A stretch of DNA of 17,923 bases from Oscillospiraceae bacterium (GTDB lineage Bacteria; Bacillota; Clostridia; Oscillospirales; Ruminococcaceae), in NCBI GenBank assembly GCA_017451665.1, contig JAFTNX010000110.1:1-17923 (forward strand), given 5' to 3'. Below the pieces are notes generated by a model that was not told the DNA's origin, did not search any database, and was given only the letters and a program-made list of their open reading frames with translations. Positions within the stretch are counted from its first letter, which is position 1. Every line of letters begins with the position of its first letter. The translations under genes and the position numbers were made by a program. Shown here in pieces: positions 1 through 6,796 of this stretch.

Positions 1-870
1 TGAAGACACAATCCCGATATGTCTTCCCACAGTAAGATGCTGATTTCTGAAACTGTCAAAGCGATTATTTTTACCCTTTTCACCATAGCACAAAACTCCG
101 TTTTTGCCGTTAAAACTCTCAATGGGCGACGTGATTTTTCCACCGAGTGATAAGAGATATTCGTAAATATTAACGTCGGCTCTGACGTAAAAAGGATTTT
201 TTATAAGGCGTATGAGCGTTGTGGCAGTCCAGCTACAACCTTTTTTTGTGGGAATTTTTTTGCTGTTAAGATAGCGACATATTGATGTGGGGCTTTCGCT
301 TTTTTCGCATATTCTTTTGTAGATTTCTTTTACAATTTCACTTTCGCTATTTTCAATTTCATAGCCCGAGGTTTTCTTTCCTTCAATATAAATCTCACAT
401 TTTTTATAACCAAAAGGTGGATAACCACCCAGATAAAAGCCTTTTTCTCCTCGTGCGTAATAGTTGTCACGGACTCGCATTTTTATGTTTTTTCGCTCCA
501 TTTCAGCAAACATAATGAGAAGCTTCATAATTAAAACGCCCATTTCACTTTTGCTTGAAAAGCTTTCGGTACAGGAAACAAGCTCCGTTCCGGTTTCTTC
601 AAGAAGTGAAAGAAGTAGCACAAAATCAAGCAGGGAACGGCTTATTCTGTCAAGCTTGTAGGTGATTATTTTCTTGATTTTTCCATCTTTACATAGGGAA
701 ATCATCTTTTGAAACTGTGGCCTCTGTGTGTTTGCACCTGTATATCCTTTGTCGTAAAATTCCATAAAGTCTTCATCATCATTAAGCTGACGCTTGCAGA
801 AGTCAAGCTGGGTTTCAATGCTTATTGAGTCAACTCTGTCAGCAGACTGTCGTGCATAAATTGCTGTAAT
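1..870 (-). CDS. Large serine recombinase, N-terminal part (runs off the left edge; no ATG/GTG/TTG start)
   Basis: Site-specific DNA recombinase of the resolvase/invertase superfamily, which cuts and rejoins DNA through a 5'-phosphoserine link. The minus-strand frame is open for 290 codons from 870 to 1. Counting the ATT at 870-868 as residue 1, the catalytic domain begins YARQS with nucleophile Ser9 and Arg7, followed by KGYTGANTQRPQF (41-53) and YKLDRISRS (71-79) with Arg75 and Arg78. The large-recombinase domain begins near GFYLGGYPPFGYK (144-156). The zinc-ribbon and coiled-coil regions expected in proteins of about 450-600 residues would lie outside the window. The frame has a TGA just upstream and no ATG, GTG or TTG before codon 36, which lies beyond Ser9, so a usual start would remove the active site. 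AGGGGGG lies 6 nt before the ATT. Either ATT is used or the gene carries a start-region lesion. The family is secure; whether it is functional is not. Confidence 0.85.
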   Translation of the reverse strand, partial: MTAIYARQSADRVDSISIETQLDFCKRQLNDDEDFMEFYDKGYTGANTQRPQFQKMISLCKDGKIKKIITYKLDRISRSLLDFVLLLSLLEETGTELVSCTESFSSKSEMGVLIMKLLIMFAEMERKNIKMRVRDNYYARGEKGFYLGGYPPFGYKKCEIYIEGKKTSGYEIENSESEIVKEIYKRICEKSESPTSICRYLNSKKIPTKKGCSWTATTLIRLIKNPFYVRADVNIYEYLLSLGGKITSPIESFNGKNGVLCYGEKGKNNRFDSFRNQHLTVGRHIGIVSS

Positions 871-884
871 GTTTTTCCCCCCTC
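871..884 (-). promoter_or_regulatory. G-rich ribosome binding site of the recombinase, with a G6 tract that puts the only nearby ATG out of frame
   Basis: Read on the minus strand this is ATGAGGGGGGAAAAAC followed by ATTACA. The G run is a plausible Shine-Dalgarno sequence for an ATT start. The ATG in front of it is one base out of frame with the recombinase. If the G tract had five Gs instead of six, the reading would be M-R-G-K-N-I-T-A-I-Y-A-R-Q-S, a natural-looking recombinase N-terminus, although that ATG would then have no Shine-Dalgarno sequence of its own. Confidence 0.55.
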
Positions 885-885
885 A

Positions 886-914
886 TTGACAAATTTACAA
901 AATGATTATATAAT
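886..914 (+). promoter_or_regulatory. Perfect consensus housekeeping promoter for the LCP gene
   Basis: TTGACA at 886-891, a spacer of exactly 17 bp, and TATAAT at 909-914 match the sigma-70/sigma-A consensus at every position. Transcription would start near 921, giving a leader of about 28 nt before the ATG at 949. The -10 lies in the 10-bp palindrome ATTATATAAT (905-914), so a TATAAT also reads on the minus strand toward the recombinase, but no good -35 accompanies it there. Confidence 0.85.
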
Positions 915-948
915 TAAATTGGAACAATAAAACGAAAAGGGTGTTTTT

Positions 949-2475
949 ATGCCATATAAAGAAGAACCGACCCTTCAGGAGCTTATCGCAGGCAGTATAG
1001 ATAAAAAGAAAAATGCCAAGGTAACTGTAAGAAAGGTGTCGAAAAAAGAACATACCAAAAGCTTTAAAATAGAAAATAAAGGGGAAATCGGCGAGGAATT
1101 TATCGACAGAAGTCAGTTCCGTAACGCACAGCCTCAAAAGGAAATTCCAAAGAAGCCTTATAATGCTGAGGAAAGCCTTGACCCTGAATTTTTAAAAAGC
1201 TTGAAAGAAAACTTTGGTAACAACGACGGATACAAAAAGAAAAAACCTAAAAAACAGGAATTCAAATTACAGATTATTGATGATGAGTATGATGAAATTC
1301 CTGATGAACCTGTTAAAAATCAGGCTACATTAAAGAAGGTTACGTCAGCAGGAATGAAAGGCTCTGCAGTGGGAGTTGCCGTAAGTGAAAGAACAAAAGG
1401 AAACCTTGAAATGAAAAAATATGATGAATATGACGAAATCATAGATGACGATTATGACTATGATGACGAGGATTTTGACGAGGAATACGAAGAAGTCCCG
1501 AAAAAGAAGAAAAAGAAAAGACATATTCTTAGAAATCTTTTTATATTTTTGCTTTTGATTGTGATTGCTCTGGGAGTAATCGTGTTTCTTGCAATCAACA
1601 AATACGCAGGACTTTTTAACTATGCCCAGAGCGAAAGCCGTCTTGACATTCAGAATGTTGTAAGCGACAGCGACGTTTTTAACATTCTCCTTATCGGTAC
1701 TGATTCAAGAACTGACGGCAGAAACGGGCTTTCTGACTCTATGATTCTGCTGTCTGTAAATAAAGAGTCAAAGGAAATTGTGTTTACTTCTTTTATGCGT
1801 GACTGTAATGTTCAGATTCCTGGCGTGAATGAAGAAACATGGCACAAGCTCAACTGGGCACATTCTAAGGGTGGGCCTGAGCTTTTAATGGATACGCTGG
1901 AATTTAATTTCGGCGTGGAAATTGATAACTACGCTAAGGTGAATTTTTTGTCCTTTGCAAAAATAATCGACGCTGTGGGTGGACTTGAAATTGAAATTAC
2001 CGACGCTGAGGCTAAGGCAATGATTGACCCTATGGCTGAACAGAACAAGCTTCTCGGAAACGAAAAAGGTACTGATTATTTATATGAAGGCGGAGTTTAT
2101 CATATGAATGGAAATCAGGCACTTGCGTATTCAAGAATAAGAAAAAATGTTGGTGACGATTTTAAGAGAACTGACCGACAGAGAGAAGTGCTTTCCCTTA
2201 TTGCAGAAAAGGTCAGGGGACTCAGCATAAAGGAAATCGACAACCTTTGTGAAACTATCATTCCTGAAATCACAACAAATATGGATAAAAAGGAAATGAT
2301 GAAAATGATGATTTCAAGTCCGTTTTATCTTAAATACGAAAAGGTAAGTCAGAGAGTGCCTTATGGCGACAACGGTGAAAGCTGGAAGTATGGCTCAACT
2401 GCTGACGGCTCTGTTTTGGAAATCGACTTTGACCTTAACAAACAAAAGCTTCTTGAAACTATCTATAAAAAATAG
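949..2475 (+). CDS. LytR-CpsA-Psr (LCP) family cell-wall glycopolymer ligase
   Basis: LCP proteins transfer undecaprenyl-linked glycopolymers (teichoic acid, capsule) onto peptidoglycan outside the membrane. The 508-residue product has a cytoplasmic N-terminal region of about 190 residues, rich in Lys, Asp and Glu and ending in a very acidic Tyr/Asp/Glu block followed by KKKKKKR. One membrane segment follows (about 196-217). The extracellular LCP domain starts near 242 with FNILLIGTDSRTDGRNGLSDS and continues with FMRD (Arg284), the VGGLEIEI core, LAYSRIRK and DFKRTDRQRE (Arg407, Arg410, Arg412). These Asp and Arg residues correspond to those that bind the lipid pyrophosphate in the family. 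The start is supported by AAAAGGG seven bases upstream and by the consensus promoter. The 3' end overlaps the convergent dpaA-like gene by 13 bp, with no terminator between them. The acidic tail is unusually long; which polymer is attached cannot be told. Confidence 0.92.
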   Translation: MPYKEEPTLQELIAGSIDKKKNAKVTVRKVSKKEHTKSFKIENKGEIGEEFIDRSQFRNAQPQKEIPKKPYNAEESLDPEFLKSLKENFGNNDGYKKKKPKKQEFKLQIIDDEYDEIPDEPVKNQATLKKVTSAGMKGSAVGVAVSERTKGNLEMKKYDEYDEIIDDDYDYDDEDFDEEYEEVPKKKKKKRHILRNLFIFLLLIVIALGVIVFLAINKYAGLFNYAQSESRLDIQNVVSDSDVFNILLIGTDSRTDGRNGLSDSMILLSVNKESKEIVFTSFMRDCNVQIPGVNEETWHKLNWAHSKGGPELLMDTLEFNFGVEIDNYAKVNFLSFAKIIDAVGGLEIEITDAEAKAMIDPMAEQNKLLGNEKGTDYLYEGGVYHMNGNQALAYSRIRKNVGDDFKRTDRQREVLSLIAEKVRGLSIKEIDNLCETIIPEITTNMDKKEMMKMMISSPFYLKYEKVSQRVPYGDNGESWKYGSTADGSVLEIDFDLNKQKLLETIYKK

Positions 2476-3263
2476 TTTTGCGAATTTTCCTTTAACGGGA
2501 GAGACAATGCCCAGACTACTTTAATTCCAAGCTCTTTGGCAGACTCAAAATCAACTCCTCCGGGACGTGAGGCAAGGTCAATTATAAGAACGTTTTTGTT
2601 TACTTTTTCAAGTACCTTGTGGGTGATTATCATTGAAGGTACTGTGTTAATAATCAAATCATACGCTTCGGGAGTGTCCAACGCTTCCGAAGTTTTTTTG
2701 GCGTTAATTCCAAGTGCTTTGCATAACGCAAGGTCGTTTTGCTTTCGGGCAGTTGCAGTTACATCAGCTCCCACCGACGCAAAAAGGTCGGCTGTGATTT
2801 TGCCAACTCTGCCGTAGCCCACAATGAGAGTTTTTAAATCTCTTATTGTCACAGAAAGCTCTTCCATTGCAATCTGTAACGCCCCCTCGGCAGTAGGAAT
2901 GCAATTTTTGATTACGAGCTCGTCACGGCTCATATATTCAAAAACTTCAAATCCTCGTGAAGTAAAAATGTCCTTTGCATGCTCTGAAAAACTTCCACCA
3001 AAAACAATACCCCCCTCTTTAAGGGCATAACACAGCTTTGAAAGTGGAATTACTTCTTGGGAAAAAGGTGCGTTTAAATTTTCATTGTCGGTTGAAACTA
3101 TCATTGGCAGAATAAGTATGTCAAAGCCTCTTAACAGCTCCGGTGAAAGGAATTTTTCGCCGAGAGCGTATTTTTTTACAATAAAATGCTCTGAAAGGTA
3201 TTCCGAGAGAAAGACCTGCCTTAAATCTCCCCCTGCAACAAGAATTTTAGTTTTTCTATTCAT
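2463..3263 (-). CDS. dpaA: Dipicolinate synthase subunit A-like protein, C-terminus aberrant
   Basis: DpaA (SpoVFA) with DpaB makes dipicolinic acid, the spore-core chelator, from the lysine-pathway intermediate dihydrodipicolinate in the mother cell. Family marks in this 266-residue protein are GGDLRQ (11-16), EYMSRDELVIKNCIPTAEGA (109-128), the NAD(P)-binding loop GYGRVG (149-154), NTVPS (206-210) and LASRPGGVDF (230-239), followed by VVWALSLP. After WALSLP the family normally continues as G-K-V-A-P and about 25 more residues; here the sequence changes to LKENSQNYFL and stops, about 30 residues shorter than the roughly 297-residue Bacillus form. Its last bases lie inside the end of the convergent LCP gene. 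No dpaB adjoins it. The start has GGAGG nine bases upstream. Possibilities are an intact divergent enzyme, a truncated remnant, or a DpaA-like dehydrogenase with another role. The family call is firm; activity is doubtful. Confidence 0.82.
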   Translation of the reverse strand: MNRKTKILVAGGDLRQVFLSEYLSEHFIVKKYALGEKFLSPELLRGFDILILPMIVSTDNENLNAPFSQEVIPLSKLCYALKEGGIVFGGSFSEHAKDIFTSRGFEVFEYMSRDELVIKNCIPTAEGALQIAMEELSVTIRDLKTLIVGYGRVGKITADLFASVGADVTATARKQNDLALCKALGINAKKTSEALDTPEAYDLIINTVPSMIITHKVLEKVNKNVLIIDLASRPGGVDFESAKELGIKVVWALSLPLKENSQNYFL

Positions 3264-3293
3264 AAGGCATAACCTCCGTATTTATCATATTTC

Positions 3294-3318
3294 AATATAT
3301 GAAATGAAAGAAAGTTGT
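3294..3318 (-). promoter_or_regulatory. Possible sporulation-type promoter of dpaA
   Basis: On the minus strand, AC (3318-3317), 15 bp, then CATATATT (3301-3294). This partly resembles the mother-cell sigma-E (CATACAAT-like -10) and sigma-K (AC, CATANNNTA) consensus sequences. The start would leave a leader of roughly 25 nt before the GGAGG ribosome binding site. The match is incomplete and such short motifs arise by chance, so this is tentative. The -10 region lies in the inverted repeat TTTCA-TATAT-TGAAA. Confidence 0.3.
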
Positions 3319-3332
3319 GCCACATAGAAATA

Positions 3333-3368
3333 GCAAATAAAAAAGCGTACAGATTTTTCTGTACGCTT
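3333..3368 (-). terminator. Rho-independent terminator of rnr
   Basis: A perfect 10-bp stem (AGCGTACAGA / TCTGTACGCT, 3344-3353 and 3358-3367) with a 4-nt loop. On the minus strand it is followed by TTTTTTATTTG. It lies directly behind the rnr stop and before the dpaA promoter region, so it separates rnr from dpaA. Confidence 0.9.
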
Positions 3369-3374
3369 GAAATG

Positions 3375-5504
3375 TTAATTTTCAATTATAAAATCAAGTT
3401 TTCCACTGCTGACATTTGCATTTGTGAGAGTTACAGTAACCTTGTCGCCTATGCGATAAGTCACGCCTGTGTTCATATTTTTAAGACTTGCGAAACCGTC
3501 AAAATAATATTCTCCGTCACCCAAATCCTCAACTCTTACAAGCCCTTCGCAGGTGTTCGGAAGCTCAACAAAAAATCCGAAGTCTGTTACCGAAGAAATA
3601 ACACCCTCAAAGCTCTCGCCGATGTATTTCTTCATAAACTCTGCCTTATAGCAGTCCTCACATTCTCTCTCAACCTGCATAGCCACAAGCTCGGTATTTG
3701 TTGACTGGTCTGCTGATGCGTAGGCGAATTTGTTATACTTCTTCATACATTCAGCCGATGAGCCACTGCTTAAAAATTCACCCATAATTCTGTGAATTGT
3801 AAGGTCAGGATAACGTCTTATCGGTGAAGTAAAGTGTGCGTAATCCTCAAGCACAAGCCCGAAATGTCCCAAAGGCTCAACGCTGTATTTTGCCTTAGCC
3901 ATTGAGCGAAGAACAAGCTTGTTTACAACAGCCTGCTTTTCGGTGTCGTGGGTTTTTACTAAAATCTCGCTTAAAATTTTTGGTGAAAGTCGTCCGTTTA
4001 TCGCAAAAGGAATATTCATAAGAGCAAGCCCCTCAACAAGTGTTGATGCCTTGTCCTCAGGTGGGTCCTCGTGGACTCTGTAAACAAACGGCAGATTGTT
4101 TTCCACACCAAAGCGTGCAGCAGACATATTCGCCATAAGCATAAAGTCCTCAATCATTTCTTCGCTTCTGCCACGTTTTCTTAAAACAACCCCTACGCAA
4201 TCGTCCTTTTCGTCAATCAAAAGACACCCTTCGGCAGTTTCAATCTGTGGCGCACCACGCTCAATTCTGTTTTTGTAAAGCTTGTCAGCAAGCTCAACCA
4301 TCAAAGGAATGATGTCCCACACCTCTGCGTATTTTTCTTTGATTTCGTCAGAATATTCACCTGAGATAATGCTGTTTATTTCGCTGTAAACACCCTTGAC
4401 TCTTGAACGGATAACCGTCTTTTTGAATTCATAGGAAACAAGCTGGCCGTTGTTGTCAATGTCCATAAGACAAGAAAAAGCAAGTCTGTCCTCCTGTGGA
4501 TTTAAAGAACATATTCCGTTTGAAAGCTCTTTCGGGAGCATAGGTATAACCCTGTTTGCATAATAAACGCTTGTGCCTCGTCTGAAAGCCTCGTTGTCAA
4601 GATTTGATTTTGAAGTAACATAATGTGAAACGTCAGCGATATGCACACCAAGTTTGTAGCCGTTTTCTGTTTTTGAAAATGAAATAGCGTCGTCAATGTC
4701 CTTTGTGTCAGCACCGTCAATGGTGAAGATTATTTCATCTCTCAAATCTGTACGGTTTTTAGCTTCGTATTTTATTGTGTTATAGTCAGAAACTGCCTTT
4801 GCCTCAGCGATTACCTCGTCTGGAAAAAGTGGAGTAATTCCGTTAATCTCCAAAACAGAAAGTGCACAAACGCTTGCTTTTTGTGAGCTGCCCAGCGTAG
4901 AAACAAGCTGACAACGGTGTTCGCTGTGACGGATACCTCTGCTTGTTATTTCTGCAATAACCTTGTCACCCTCTGAAAATTCAAGCCCAAGTGGGTTTTT
5001 AAAATCGATAGGAGTTTTCATCATTGAGTCAGGAAGAATTTTGTATTTTCCGTATTCGCTGACGATTACCCCCGTAAACTGAGAAAAATTCTCCGAAACA
5101 ATTTCCATAACCTCGCCTTCAGGGCTTTCGCCACGTCCTTTAAAGGTACGGATAAGCACAATGTCCTTAGGCATAGCACCCTTTAAGAATTTTCCTGAAA
5201 CGAAGTATTCCTCGCCTGATTTAACGTCTTTTACAAAGCCGAAAGTCTTGTTAAGTCTTACAACCTCGCATTTAATGTACTTTGATTTGTCAGGAATAAT
5301 AAAGCCACGCTGAGTTTCTAAAATTTTTCCGTCAGCCTTGAGCTTTTCAACAGTAGCAGTAAATCTGTCAAAATCAAAGTTTTTCCCTCTCATTTCCCTT
5401 AAAAGCTTTTTAAAAGTGAGTGGGCCGTTTGAACGCATAATTTTTGTCAAAATCAGCTTTTCTGTATCGTTTTTAGTTTTGTTTTTACCTTTTTTCAAGT
5501 TCAT
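3375..5504 (-). CDS. rnr: Ribonuclease R, 3'-to-5' exoribonuclease
   Basis: RNase R degrades structured RNA from the 3' end to mononucleotides. The 709 residues show an N-terminal winged-helix segment (about 17-60), cold-shock/OB folds (about 75-240), the RNB catalytic domain (about 246-580) and a C-terminal S1 domain (about 629-707, GESFEGVISSVTDFGFFVEL). The metal-binding aspartates in IDGADTKDIDDA are Asp263, Asp269, Asp271 and Asp272, matching the four catalytic aspartates of the RNase II/R family. Other family blocks are GVHIADVSHYV, RVIPMLP, FTSPIRRYPDLTIHR and the R-X-G-A-P region. The length is typical for Gram-positive RNase R. The ATG has GGGAGAG ten bases upstream and overlaps the end of the acetyltransferase gene by 20 nt, which suggests translational coupling. 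In many Firmicutes rnr lies between secG and smpB; here smpB is not downstream. Confidence 0.97.
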   Translation of the reverse strand: MNLKKGKNKTKNDTEKLILTKIMRSNGPLTFKKLLREMRGKNFDFDRFTATVEKLKADGKILETQRGFIIPDKSKYIKCEVVRLNKTFGFVKDVKSGEEYFVSGKFLKGAMPKDIVLIRTFKGRGESPEGEVMEIVSENFSQFTGVIVSEYGKYKILPDSMMKTPIDFKNPLGLEFSEGDKVIAEITSRGIRHSEHRCQLVSTLGSSQKASVCALSVLEINGITPLFPDEVIAEAKAVSDYNTIKYEAKNRTDLRDEIIFTIDGADTKDIDDAISFSKTENGYKLGVHIADVSHYVTSKSNLDNEAFRRGTSVYYANRVIPMLPKELSNGICSLNPQEDRLAFSCLMDIDNNGQLVSYEFKKTVIRSRVKGVYSEINSIISGEYSDEIKEKYAEVWDIIPLMVELADKLYKNRIERGAPQIETAEGCLLIDEKDDCVGVVLRKRGRSEEMIEDFMLMANMSAARFGVENNLPFVYRVHEDPPEDKASTLVEGLALMNIPFAINGRLSPKILSEILVKTHDTEKQAVVNKLVLRSMAKAKYSVEPLGHFGLVLEDYAHFTSPIRRYPDLTIHRIMGEFLSSGSSAECMKKYNKFAYASADQSTNTELVAMQVERECEDCYKAEFMKKYIGESFEGVISSVTDFGFFVELPNTCEGLVRVEDLGDGEYYFDGFASLKNMNTGVTYRIGDKVTVTLTNANVSSGKLDFIIEN

Positions 5505-6258
5505 AAGCTATATACTCTCCCACCATTTCAAAGCCAAGCTTCATAGCCATTTTTGCAGACTGTATATGTGCTGCGTCCCAGTGAGCTTTTTTGCCACGCT
5601 GTTGACACAAAAGCATATACTTTGCTGCTGCTATGGAAGCAAGACCTTTTCCACGGTATTCTTTTTTTGTTTCAATCTGCACCTCAACGCCACCTGAATA
5701 ATACGAGTAGGCTGTACAGCCACAGATAATTTCCTTTTTGTCGTGAATGATAATTCCAAAGGATTTTTCACAAAAATCCTCTTTGTTTTTATAACAACCC
5801 CTCATATTATGCTCCCAACCGTCAGGGTTATAGCTCAGATAATCCTCACCGTTCATAATTCGCATTTCAAGTTCAGGGAAGTCCTCAATTTTTTGGCATA
5901 CCTTTTCAAGAGCCTTGGTATCAAAACTCTCAGGTGCTTTGAGTTTAAAACGGCTTGTTTTGGAAAACTGCGTATTTTCGGGCAAAAAGTCAAGCCATTC
6001 ATTAGTATTTGCAATAAGCACAGGCTTATTACACTTTGAAAAAAGCACGTTGTCAAGGTTTTCAACTTTACGAGGTTTTCCACTCAAAAAGCAAAAATCT
6101 TTATAAATTCCAAGTGCGATTTCAGGATTTTTTTCATCATCAACCCAAAGCTCGCCTGTTATATTTTCAAAAATCGAAAAAATCACTGAGTCGTTAAATC
6201 CCACAAGCATATCGTATGCCTTATCGCAATATGGGTAATCCGCTTTAATAAGTTTCAT
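5485..6258 (-). CDS. GNAT-family N-acetyltransferase between secG and rnr
   Basis: Acetyl-CoA-dependent acyltransferase with unknown acceptor. From the ATG at 6258 the protein has 257 residues. The C-terminal GNAT fold is recognisable by FGIIIHDKKEIICGCTAY (167-184), VEVQIETKKEYRGKGLASIA (191-210, the acetyl-CoA pyrophosphate loop Arg-Gly-Lys-Gly-Leu-Ala) and the final AHWDAAHIQSAKMAMKLGFE helix (225-244). The N-terminal half (1-150) is not a standard GNAT and matches the larger two-part architecture of the GNAT_acetyltran family that includes zwittermicin-resistance proteins. The frame stays open upstream to 6369, but AAAGGAG lies seven bases before the 6258 ATG and the longer version would run through the secG terminator and the end of secG, so the shorter start is chosen. 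It overlaps rnr by 20 nt. Confidence 0.85.
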   Translation of the reverse strand: MKLIKADYPYCDKAYDMLVGFNDSVIFSIFENITGELWVDDEKNPEIALGIYKDFCFLSGKPRKVENLDNVLFSKCNKPVLIANTNEWLDFLPENTQFSKTSRFKLKAPESFDTKALEKVCQKIEDFPELEMRIMNGEDYLSYNPDGWEHNMRGCYKNKEDFCEKSFGIIIHDKKEIICGCTAYSYYSGGVEVQIETKKEYRGKGLASIAAAKYMLLCQQRGKKAHWDAAHIQSAKMAMKLGFEMVGEYIAYELEKR

Positions 6259-6281
6259 AGTAATCTCCTTTAAAATTCGCA

Positions 6282-6313
6282 TAAAAAAAGCCTTGTCTGA
6301 GGCAAGGCTTTTT
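6282..6313 (-). terminator. Terminator or attenuator between secG and the acetyltransferase gene
   Basis: An 11-bp perfect stem (AAAAAGCCTTG 6285-6295 / CAAGGCTTTTT 6303-6313) with a 7-nt loop, followed on the minus strand by a continuous T run. It lies between the secG stop and the acetyltransferase ATG. Only about 25 nt separate it from that ATG, too little for a separate full promoter, so the downstream pair probably depends on readthrough or on an unseen promoter inside secG. Confidence 0.88.
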
Positions 6314-6319
6314 GGTTCT

Positions 6320-6571
6320 TTATGCAGCTGTAAGAATGTTTGTAACAAGTGTAGCAACGAAAAGTACAAATGCAGCTACCTTTGTAAGTCTGTTAAGCTT
6401 AGCTTCTCTTGTTCTTCCACTGTTTCTTCCAAAGAAAGAGTCGTTTGAACCTCCACCGATTGCTGATGTAAGTCCACCCTGGTCCTTAGAATCCTGAGCG
6501 AGAACGATAAGAATGATTATAAGACTTGCAATAATAAGCAAAACACCACAGATAATTCCGATTGGTCCCAT
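6320..6571 (-). CDS. secG: Protein translocase subunit SecG
   Basis: Small membrane partner of SecYE that assists SecA-driven export. The 83 residues show the usual layout: a first membrane helix (about 3-24), a cytoplasmic loop with the conserved GGLTSAIGGGS stretch (32-42), and a second membrane helix (about 63-80). A strong AGGAGGT lies five bases before the ATG. It is first in the minus-strand cluster with the acetyltransferase and rnr, has its own promoter upstream and a terminator right behind it, so it is likely expressed well above the downstream genes. Confidence 0.95.
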   Translation of the reverse strand: MGPIGIICGVLLIIASLIIILIVLAQDSKDQGGLTSAIGGGSNDSFFGRNSGRTREAKLNRLTKVAAFVLFVATLVTNILTAA

Positions 6572-6625
6572 AGTAACCTCCTGTAAAAATAATATATAAA
6601 TAGTCTATTTTCAAAATACTATAAC

Positions 6626-6654
6626 AGTATAACACATTTTAAAACAAATTGCAA
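6626..6654 (-). promoter_or_regulatory. Housekeeping promoter of secG
   Basis: On the minus strand, TTGCAA (6654-6649), a 17-bp spacer, and TATACT (6631-6626). Transcription would start near 6620, leaving a leader of about 48 nt before the secG ATG. Confidence 0.7.
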
Positions 6655-6757
6655 GGGGATTTTCAGAATTTTTTATTTGTTTATAAGAAAACGTTACATA
6701 TATTATTGAGAAATACAAAATTTACAAACAGTATAAACATAGGGTAGGGAATTATTG

Positions 6758-6763
6758 TATAAT
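6758..6763 (+). promoter_or_regulatory. Candidate -10 element of the mannanase gene
   Basis: A perfect TATAAT lies 34 bp upstream of the mannanase ATG, preceded directly by TTG. No acceptable -35 hexamer is found 16-18 bp upstream, so a regulator or an extended contact might be needed. No direct-repeat or palindromic operator stands out nearby. Confidence 0.4.
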
Positions 6764-6796
6764 TCAATTAACCAAAATTTATAGCGAGGTATTTTT

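Noticed and set aside
282..661. Two plus-strand open frames opposite the recombinase
   Set aside because: They are antisense to a clearly conserved recombinase domain, are Phe/Ser-rich, and lack ribosome binding sites.
905..933. A minus-strand promoter for the recombinase using the mirrored TATAAT
   Set aside because: The hexamer 17 bp upstream on that strand is GTTTTA, far from TTGACA, so the -10 match follows from the palindrome only.
2463..3263. Annotation as a D-2-hydroxyacid dehydrogenase because of the Rossmann loop
   Set aside because: The EYMSRDELVIKN, IPTAEGA and LASRPGGVDF blocks are those of dipicolinate synthase A; the catalytic Arg-Glu-His arrangement of hydroxyacid dehydrogenases is not seen.
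6259..6369. An N-terminally extended acetyltransferase starting at 6369
   Set aside because: The extra residues would be read through the secG terminator and the 3' end of secG, and the ATG at 6258 has a good ribosome binding site.
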